Of a stretch of 6,275 bases of DNA, positions 1 through 3,656 are shown piece by piece. The position numbers were made by a program, and so were the translations under genes. The DNA is from Candidatus Iainarchaeum sp. (GTDB taxonomy: Archaea; Iainarchaeota; Iainarchaeia; Iainarchaeales; JAAZKV01). The notes beneath the pieces were generated by a model. It was not told the DNA's origin, did not search any database, and worked only from the letters and a program-made list of their open reading frames with translations. The stretch lies in contig JAQUZG010000034.1 in the NCBI GenBank assembly GCA_028691435.1, positions 1 to 6,275 on the forward strand, given 5' to 3'. Positions within the stretch are counted from its first letter, which is position 1. Each line of letters starts with the position of its first letter.

Positions 1-11
1 AATTAGTTTAA

Positions 12-19
12 TTTAAATA
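12..19 (+). promoter_or_regulatory. TATA-like box for the 41-727 gene
   Basis: TTTAAATA lies with its centre about 25 bp before the ATG at 41. That is the distance expected between an archaeal TATA box and the transcription start, so the transcript would begin at or next to the ATG (leaderless). No Shine-Dalgarno-like sequence is visible before this ATG, which agrees. In such an AT-rich sequence a TATA match alone is weak; the support comes from the same spacing recurring at three other genes here. Confidence 0.5.
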
Positions 20-40
20 AGGTTATGTCTTTATTCTATA

Positions 41-727
41 ATGCCTACTCAAAGAAATTCAAAAATATCTAAAACTTCAAAAGTTGCTTCTAAAAATTTG
101 ACAAGAAAAGTTGTTGCTTCTAGAATTAAACAACAAGCAGGTATTAGATCTAAAAGGGGTTTGAAGCAAACTGATTCGCCGCAATTTCATTTTGAATTAT
201 TTGAATCTAGATTAAAAAGATCAATTAGAAGAAATAATGCAATAGGATATTCTAGAAATGTTGGTTTTTTAAAATCAAAACATTTTTCTGGTGTAGATGC
301 TGATTGGATGCACCCTAATGTAAAAGCTGAAATGAGAAAATATTTAATTGATGATATTTTTTCAATAAAAGATCCAAATTTTAAAGAAAATATGTTTTCT
401 TTTTTAAATACGTTTTCTAAAATGGATCACAAAAATAATCAAAAGTCAAGAATATATGTATTTAGTGAAATAGCTAAACTTGCAAAAAAAAATAATCTTA
501 GTCCATTTCAAGTTAAACAATTTCTTTTATCTCATATTAGTCTAATAGAAAAAAGAATTAATAATTATTCAAAGTTTGTACATTCTTTAAAATATTCATC
601 AACTATTCAAAGTAAAGAAGAATATTTTAGGGTTAATGCATCAGTTGCATATGCAAATTTATTAACTCCCTTTTCTTTAGAATTATCTTATTTTGAAAAT
701 TTAAAAAAACTAATTGAAGAAATTTAA
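41..727 (+). CDS. Hypothetical protein with basic N-terminal tail
   Basis: I do not recognise this 228-residue protein. Residues 1-44 contain about 13 Lys/Arg and no Asp or Glu, and are rich in Ser/Thr, so this part is probably a disordered, positively charged tail that could contact nucleic acid (inference). Residues 45-228 look like a soluble, mostly helical domain: a second basic patch at 58-65 (LKRSIRRN), a Trp-Met-His-Pro stretch at 89-92, and amphipathic segments around 130-180 and 205-228. There is no Cys, no signal peptide, no membrane segment and no catalytic motif I can name. The ATG at 41 is preferred because a TATA-like box sits about 25 bp upstream. It is followed on the same strand by lysS after 44 bp, but that gap holds a separate promoter, so co-transcription is not required. 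Base composition matches the neighbours. It could be a lineage-specific chromatin or RNA-binding protein, but nothing proves this. Confidence 0.8.
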   Translation: MPTQRNSKISKTSKVASKNLTRKVVASRIKQQAGIRSKRGLKQTDSPQFHFELFESRLKRSIRRNNAIGYSRNVGFLKSKHFSGVDADWMHPNVKAEMRKYLIDDIFSIKDPNFKENMFSFLNTFSKMDHKNNQKSRIYVFSEIAKLAKKNNLSPFQVKQFLLSHISLIEKRINNYSKFVHSLKYSSTIQSKEEYFRVNASVAYANLLTPFSLELSYFENLKKLIEEI

Positions 728-740
728 ACTAATAAGTATT

Positions 741-750
741 ATTTATATTT
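741..750 (+). promoter_or_regulatory. TATA-like box for lysS
   Basis: ATTTATATTT is centred about 26 bp before the lysS ATG at 772, followed by a pyrimidine-rich stretch (751-770) and no Shine-Dalgarno-like sequence. This fits a leaderless archaeal transcript starting at or near the ATG. The T5 run at 752-756 in the same gap could also help end the transcript of the upstream gene, so the 44-bp spacer may serve both purposes. Confidence 0.55.
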
Positions 751-771
751 CTTTTTGTCTCTAATTCTATT

Positions 772-2271
772 ATGGAAAATGACTTGATTAAAGCAAAAAA
801 AGATAATTTACAAAAAATAATTGATTTAGGTATAAATCCTTATCCTTACAAATTTGAAATTTCAGATTATGTAATTAACTTAAATGATGAATTTACTGAA
901 CTTAAAAATGAAGAATATGGTAAAGTTGTTAATGTTGCTGGTAGAGTAATGGCTAAGAGATCTTTTGGAGCAATTGCATTTTTAAAAGTTAGAGATTCAA
1001 CAGATGAAATTCAATTCTTTTTTAGAAAAGGTGAAACTCCTGATGAAGTTTTTGTTTTACTTGATTTAATTGACGTTGGAGATTTTGTTGGAACTGTTGG
1101 TAAAATCTATCGAACACAAAAAGGACAATTAAGTGTAATGGTTGATAGACTTGAAATGTTATCAAAATCAATTTTACCTTTGCCTGAAAAATATCATGGT
1201 TTACAAGATGTGGAAATTCGTCAAAGAAAAAGATATTTAGATTTAATAATGAATCCAGAAGTTAAAGATGTTTTTATTTTAAGAAGTAAAATAATTTCTG
1301 CTTGGAGAGAATATCTTGATACACAAGGTTTTTTAGAAGTTGAAATTCCAGTTCTTCAACCAGCTTATGGTGGAGCAAGTGCTAGACCCTATACAACAGT
1401 AAGTAATGCTTGGAAATCAACTTTTTATTTAAGTATTTCTCCAGAACTTTATTTAAAAAGACTTTTAGTTGGTGGATTTGAAAAAGTTTATACAGTTTGT
1501 AAAAACTTTAGAAATGAAGATGTTGATAAAACTCATAACCCTGAATTTACAATGTCTGAATTTTATTGGTCTTATGCAGACTTAGATGATATGATAAAAT
1601 TAACTGAAGAAATGGTTGAATTTATTGCATTAAATGTTTTAGGCACAACAGATATTACTTATGAAGGAAAAGAAATTTCTTTAGCCACTCCTTGGAAAAG
1701 AATTAATATGATTGATGCATTAAATGAAAAAATAAATGCTGATGCAACAAAATTAAGTCTTGAAGATTTACTTGATATTGCACATAAAGAAGGTCTTGAA
1801 ATCGATGAAGATATGAAAAAGAAAGGACTTTTAATTGCAGAATTATTTGAACACTTTTGCGAAGCTGAATTAATACAACCTACTTGGGTGACAGAATATC
1901 CAAAAGAAACAACTCCATTATGTAAGCCATCTAGAGCTGATCCAGTAAATTTAATTGAAAGAACAGAATGTTACATTAATGGTCATGAACTTTGTAATGG
2001 TTACTCTGAATTAAATGATCCAATTCTTCAAAAGCAATTTTTTGAAGAACAAAAAGAACAAGGTAAAGCAAAAGGCGAACAACATCCAAAAGATGATGAT
2101 TTCCTTGAAGCAATTGGTTATGGTATGCCTCCAGCAGGTGGAATGGGGTTAGGTCTTGATAGACTTGTTATGCTTTTAACAGATTCGGCAACTATAAAAG
2201 ATGTAATTTTCTTCCCACAAATGAGACCAGAAAAAGAAGAAGTAAAAAAAGATGAAATAAAAAAAGAATAA
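772..2271 (+). CDS. lysS: Lysyl-tRNA synthetase, class II
   Basis: This cytoplasmic enzyme activates lysine with ATP and charges tRNA-Lys. The 499-residue product has the full class II LysRS layout and normal length. An N-terminal OB-fold anticodon-binding domain spans about 53-130 (GRVMAKR, then a beta-rich segment). Motif 1 lies about 174-198 with Pro193, followed by the GGASARPY loop at 200-207 and the ISPELYLKR element at 222-230. Motif 2 includes FRNED at 246-250 and HNPEF at 255-259. The lysine-site segment is NGHELCNGYSELNDP at 403-417. Motif 3 is GLGLDR at 459-464. A short Lys/Glu-rich tail (about 486-499) follows the catalytic core. Many archaea use the unrelated class I LysK, so a class II enzyme is a notable but not unique choice for an archaeon. 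The start at 772 is supported by the TATA-like box 26 bp upstream. The gene ends 2 bp from the stop of the opposing regulator gene. Confidence 0.97.
   Translation: MENDLIKAKKDNLQKIIDLGINPYPYKFEISDYVINLNDEFTELKNEEYGKVVNVAGRVMAKRSFGAIAFLKVRDSTDEIQFFFRKGETPDEVFVLLDLIDVGDFVGTVGKIYRTQKGQLSVMVDRLEMLSKSILPLPEKYHGLQDVEIRQRKRYLDLIMNPEVKDVFILRSKIISAWREYLDTQGFLEVEIPVLQPAYGGASARPYTTVSNAWKSTFYLSISPELYLKRLLVGGFEKVYTVCKNFRNEDVDKTHNPEFTMSEFYWSYADLDDMIKLTEEMVEFIALNVLGTTDITYEGKEISLATPWKRINMIDALNEKINADATKLSLEDLLDIAHKEGLEIDEDMKKKGLLIAELFEHFCEAELIQPTWVTEYPKETTPLCKPSRADPVNLIERTECYINGHELCNGYSELNDPILQKQFFEEQKEQGKAKGEQHPKDDDFLEAIGYGMPPAGGMGLGLDRLVMLLTDSATIKDVIFFPQMRPEKEEVKKDEIKKE
2244..2265 (-). terminator. Oligo-T terminator for the regulator gene, inside lysS
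   Basis: Read on the minus strand, the end of lysS gives two T7 runs (2265-2259 and 2250-2244), the first starting 9 nt beyond the stop codon of the opposing regulator gene. Archaeal RNA polymerase is known to terminate at oligo-T runs in the non-template strand without needing a hairpin. The runs are created by Lys (AAA) codons of the LysRS tail. T runs are common in a genome this AT-rich, so this assignment rests on position. Confidence 0.45.
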
Positions 2272-2273
2272 AT

Positions 2274-3068
2274 TTATACTTCATTAATTTCTTTCTTTTT
2301 TATTTTTAATTTAGTTTGTTCTTTTTCATTTTTTTTAGATTCGTTTTGTAAAATCTTTTTTAAAAAAGAACCAGTTTTAGTTAAAGAAAGATATAATTGT
2401 TTTTCATTTAATTTTAAATTAACTAAACCTTGGGCATCAAGTTTTTTAGTGTGATAAAATAACCATGATTTTAATGTTTTTGTTTTGTCTTCTGTTAATT
2501 TTATGCTTTTTAATTTTGCATATTCTTTAGTTATTTGAGTAAATGATTTTTTATAATTTTCAATTAATAAAAATATTTCTTTTTGTTTTGGGCTTAAATT
2601 AATTAGTTTTTTTAAATTTATTGTTGGAAGTTCAACAAGTCCTTTGGCACCTTTCGTAATTATCTCACAAGGATGAGTATATTCTTGAGGAATGACATAA
2701 AATAAATTTATTGGATAATATTGTGATGCCATAATCATTGCCATTTTAAGCAAAGTTGTTCCAGCAGAAATATTTACATCAATTGTTTCATAATCTTTAC
2801 AAAGTCTTTGAACAAGTTTTATACTTTCATCAAGACAAGATTCCATATCATGATAATTAAAATAGAGAACTTCTGAATTCATGAAAATTTTAACTTCATC
2901 TCTTATTTTTTCTGCAATTGAATTTGTTGTTTCGCCCCATTTTGGGTTATGGAGTTTTTTAGCATCTGAAGAAATAAAAATTATTTTATTTGGTGGCTTT
3001 TCTCTTAAACCATACATTATTCTGTCATACTCCCAACCCATGAGTACAATTTGAACTTTTTTTTGCAT
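2274..3068 (-). CDS. CARF-like/HFX_2341-type (DUF6293-like) winged-helix regulator
   Basis: A probable ligand-responsive transcription regulator. The 264-residue protein (from ATG at 3068) starts with a Rossmann-like half: beta strand VQIVLMG (5-11), the GWEYDRI motif (11-17), strand KIIFISS (28-34), and the loop motif NISAGTT (99-105) after strand IDV. It then has a helix (106-117) and strand LFYVIP (122-127). The G-(F/W)-(E/D)-YDR start and N-x-S-x-G-T loop are what I recall for the archaeal HFX_2341/DUF6293 N-terminal domain, a relative of the CARF nucleotide-sensing fold. Residues about 155-238 look like a winged helix (LSPKQKEIFLLIE, then TQITKEYAKL, then helix WLFYHTKKLDAQGLV and wing KQLYLSLT). 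The end (238-262) is Lys-rich. A TTG at 3077 could add three residues, but ATG 3068 lies at the right distance from the TATA-like box. The gene diverges from a winged-helix gene and has no visible cas neighbours. Family is moderately sure; DNA target and ligand are unknown. Confidence 0.8.
   Translation of the reverse strand: MQKKVQIVLMGWEYDRIMYGLREKPPNKIIFISSDAKKLHNPKWGETTNSIAEKIRDEVKIFMNSEVLYFNYHDMESCLDESIKLVQRLCKDYETIDVNISAGTTLLKMAMIMASQYYPINLFYVIPQEYTHPCEIITKGAKGLVELPTINLKKLINLSPKQKEIFLLIENYKKSFTQITKEYAKLKSIKLTEDKTKTLKSWLFYHTKKLDAQGLVNLKLNEKQLYLSLTKTGSFLKKILQNESKKNEKEQTKLKIKKKEINEV
2287..2336 (+). terminator. Oligo-T terminator tract for lysS, inside the regulator gene
   Basis: Starting about 15 nt after the lysS stop, the plus strand carries T6 (2296-2301), T5 (2303-2307), T5 (2322-2326) and T8 (2329-2336). 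These are plausible archaeal intrinsic termination signals. They are the reverse of the AAA codons that encode the Lys-rich tail of the opposing regulator, so the lysS transcript would end antisense to that gene's 3' end. No GC-rich hairpin is present and none is needed in archaea. Confidence 0.5.
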
Positions 3069-3091
3069 TTTGACCAATAAAATGAAACCAT

Positions 3092-3112
3092 CTATTTATT
3101 TAATTCTTTCGC
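3092..3112 (-). promoter_or_regulatory. BRE/TATA-like promoter of the regulator gene
   Basis: On the minus strand the sequence reads GCGAAAG (3112-3106) followed by AATTAAATAAATAG (3105-3092). The first part resembles an archaeal BRE (purine-rich, CGAAA type) and the second a TATA box, centred about 30 bp before the ATG at 3068 but only about 21 bp before the TTG at 3077. That spacing favours ATG 3068 and a leaderless or nearly leaderless transcript. Confidence 0.5.
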
Positions 3113-3124
3113 TTTAATGAAAGC
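3111..3124. repeat. Small inverted repeat next to the regulator promoter
   Basis: GCTTT-aatg-AAAGC is a perfect 5-bp inverted repeat with a 4-bp spacer, one of the few G/C-containing symmetric sites in the intergenic region. It touches the BRE-like element of the minus-strand gene; a related pair CTTTC (3106-3110) and GAAAG (3119-3123) overlaps it. It could be an operator, but 5-bp arms can arise by chance. Confidence 0.3.
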
Positions 3125-3181
3125 TCAAATTTATTTAATTTTTAAGACATTTAATTTCTTTGTATATGGATGTTTTAAAAT

Positions 3182-3217
3182 TTTAGTATATATTTAAATT
3201 TTTTTAAGTATACTAAA
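3182..3217. promoter_or_regulatory. Candidate operator: AGTATA inverted and direct repeats
   Basis: TTTAGTATA (3182-3190) and TATACTAAA (3209-3217) form a perfect 9-bp inverted repeat with an 18-bp spacer. The right side also holds the perfect palindrome AGTATACT (3207-3214). In addition TTTTAGTATA (3181-3190) and TTTAAGTATA (3203-3212) match at 9 of 10 positions as direct repeats 22 bp apart, about two helical turns. The cluster sits between two divergent genes that both encode winged-helix proteins, upstream of the TATA-like box of the 3263 gene. This is the arrangement expected of a regulator binding site; which protein binds it is not shown. The TATATATTTAAAT between the arms could itself be a TATA box. 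Confidence 0.45.
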
Positions 3218-3233
3218 TTATTTTTTAACAAGC

Positions 3234-3242
3234 TTTATTAAT
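3234..3242 (+). promoter_or_regulatory. TATA-like box for the winged-helix gene
   Basis: TTTATTAAT is centred 25 bp before the ATG at 3263, the same spacing seen for the 41 and 772 genes, and is preceded by AACAAGC, a possible BRE. No Shine-Dalgarno-like sequence precedes the ATG. Together these support a leaderless transcript starting at the ATG and favour ATG 3263 over the in-frame ATG at 3317. Confidence 0.45.
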
Positions 3243-3262
3243 AAAAAAAATTAAAGATTATT

Positions 3263-3601
3263 ATGTTTTGCAGTTTTGATAACTTGCCTTTCAAAAAATT
3301 ACCAATAACCTCGCATATGTCTCTTTCAACTCACTCAACTCGCGAATTGATAATTTCAATAATTGCTTTTCATCCAAATCTTTCATGTATTCAAATAAAA
3401 AAAATGGTTAGTAAATTAAAATCAAAAAATATTTCAAGTCAAGCAATATTTCTAATTTTATTAAAAATGGTTGATGAAAAAATATTAATCAAAAATCAAA
3501 GATATTATTCTTTAAATCCAGTTTGGATAGAAGAAACAAAGAGTTTTTTTGAAAAAATACCTGCTAATTATGAACAAAATGATTTAGTACTGCTAATCTA
3601 G
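3263..3601 (+). CDS. Small winged-helix DNA-binding protein, putative regulator
   Basis: This 112-residue protein looks like a stand-alone winged helix-turn-helix transcription regulator of the general ArsR/PadR-like kind common in archaea. Helix 1 is about 25-37 (TRELIISIIAFHP), helix 2 about 41-52 (SCIQIKKMVSKL), the recognition helix about 57-70 (ISSQAIFLILLKMV), and the wing about 73-84 ending in YYSLN. A further helix follows (86-98, VWIEETKSFFEKI). The 'Y.LN..WI' ending after the wing recurs in small archaeal winged-helix proteins as I recall them. The first 20 residues are poorly conserved in character and the domain would be intact from Met19 (ATG 3317), but the TATA-like box fits ATG 3263. 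The gene diverges from the CARF-like regulator and precedes leuS by 55 bp on the same strand. It may control itself, its divergent neighbour or leuS (inference). No ligand or metal site is evident. Confidence 0.78.
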   Translation: MFCSFDNLPFKKLPITSHMSLSTHSTRELIISIIAFHPNLSCIQIKKMVSKLKSKNISSQAIFLILLKMVDEKILIKNQRYYSLNPVWIEETKSFFEKIPANYEQNDLVLLI

Positions 3602-3604
3602 TTA

Positions 3605-3631
3605 AATTAAAGAATTATAAATTCTTTGGTT
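3605..3631 (+). repeat. Dyad in the spacer before leuS
   Basis: AAAGAATT (3609-3616) and AATTCTTT (3620-3627) are a perfect 8-bp inverted repeat around a 3-nt ATA loop. In RNA the stem could extend to 12 pairs (3605-3616 with 3620-3631) by adding two U-G and two A-U pairs. A T5 run follows at 3639-3643. It can be read as a protein-binding dyad, a weak attenuator or terminator after the winged-helix gene, or simply a symmetric TATA region. The stem is almost all A-U and so would be weak in RNA. Confidence 0.4.
3615..3623 (+). promoter_or_regulatory. Possible TATA-like box for leuS
   Basis: TTATAAATT at the centre of the dyad is about 38 bp before the leuS ATG. It would place transcription start near 3644-3646, giving a leader of roughly 12 nt that includes the GGTGAT ribosome binding site. 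leuS may therefore have its own promoter in addition to, or instead of, read-through from the winged-helix gene. Confidence 0.35.
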
Positions 3632-3647
3632 AATAGAATTTTTAATG

Positions 3648-3653
3648 GGTGAT
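3648..3653 (+). promoter_or_regulatory. Ribosome binding site of leuS
   Basis: GGTGAT is complementary to the typical archaeal 16S rRNA 3' end (AUCACCUCC) and lies 3 nt before ATG 3657. It fixes the leuS start and is the only clear Shine-Dalgarno site in the window; the other genes appear leaderless. This suggests that leuS is translated from a message with a leader or from within an operon. Confidence 0.7.
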
Positions 3654-3656
3654 TAA

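Noticed and set aside
3069..3077. TTG start at 3077 for the minus-strand regulator
   Set aside because: It adds only three residues and lies too close to the TATA-like box; ATG 3068 fits better, though TTG is not excluded.
3326..3343. Tandem 9-mers TCAACTCAC/TCAACTCGC
   Set aside because: Only two imperfect copies inside the coding sequence of the winged-helix protein, encoding Ser-Thr-His and Ser-Thr-Arg; too short to call a repeat element.
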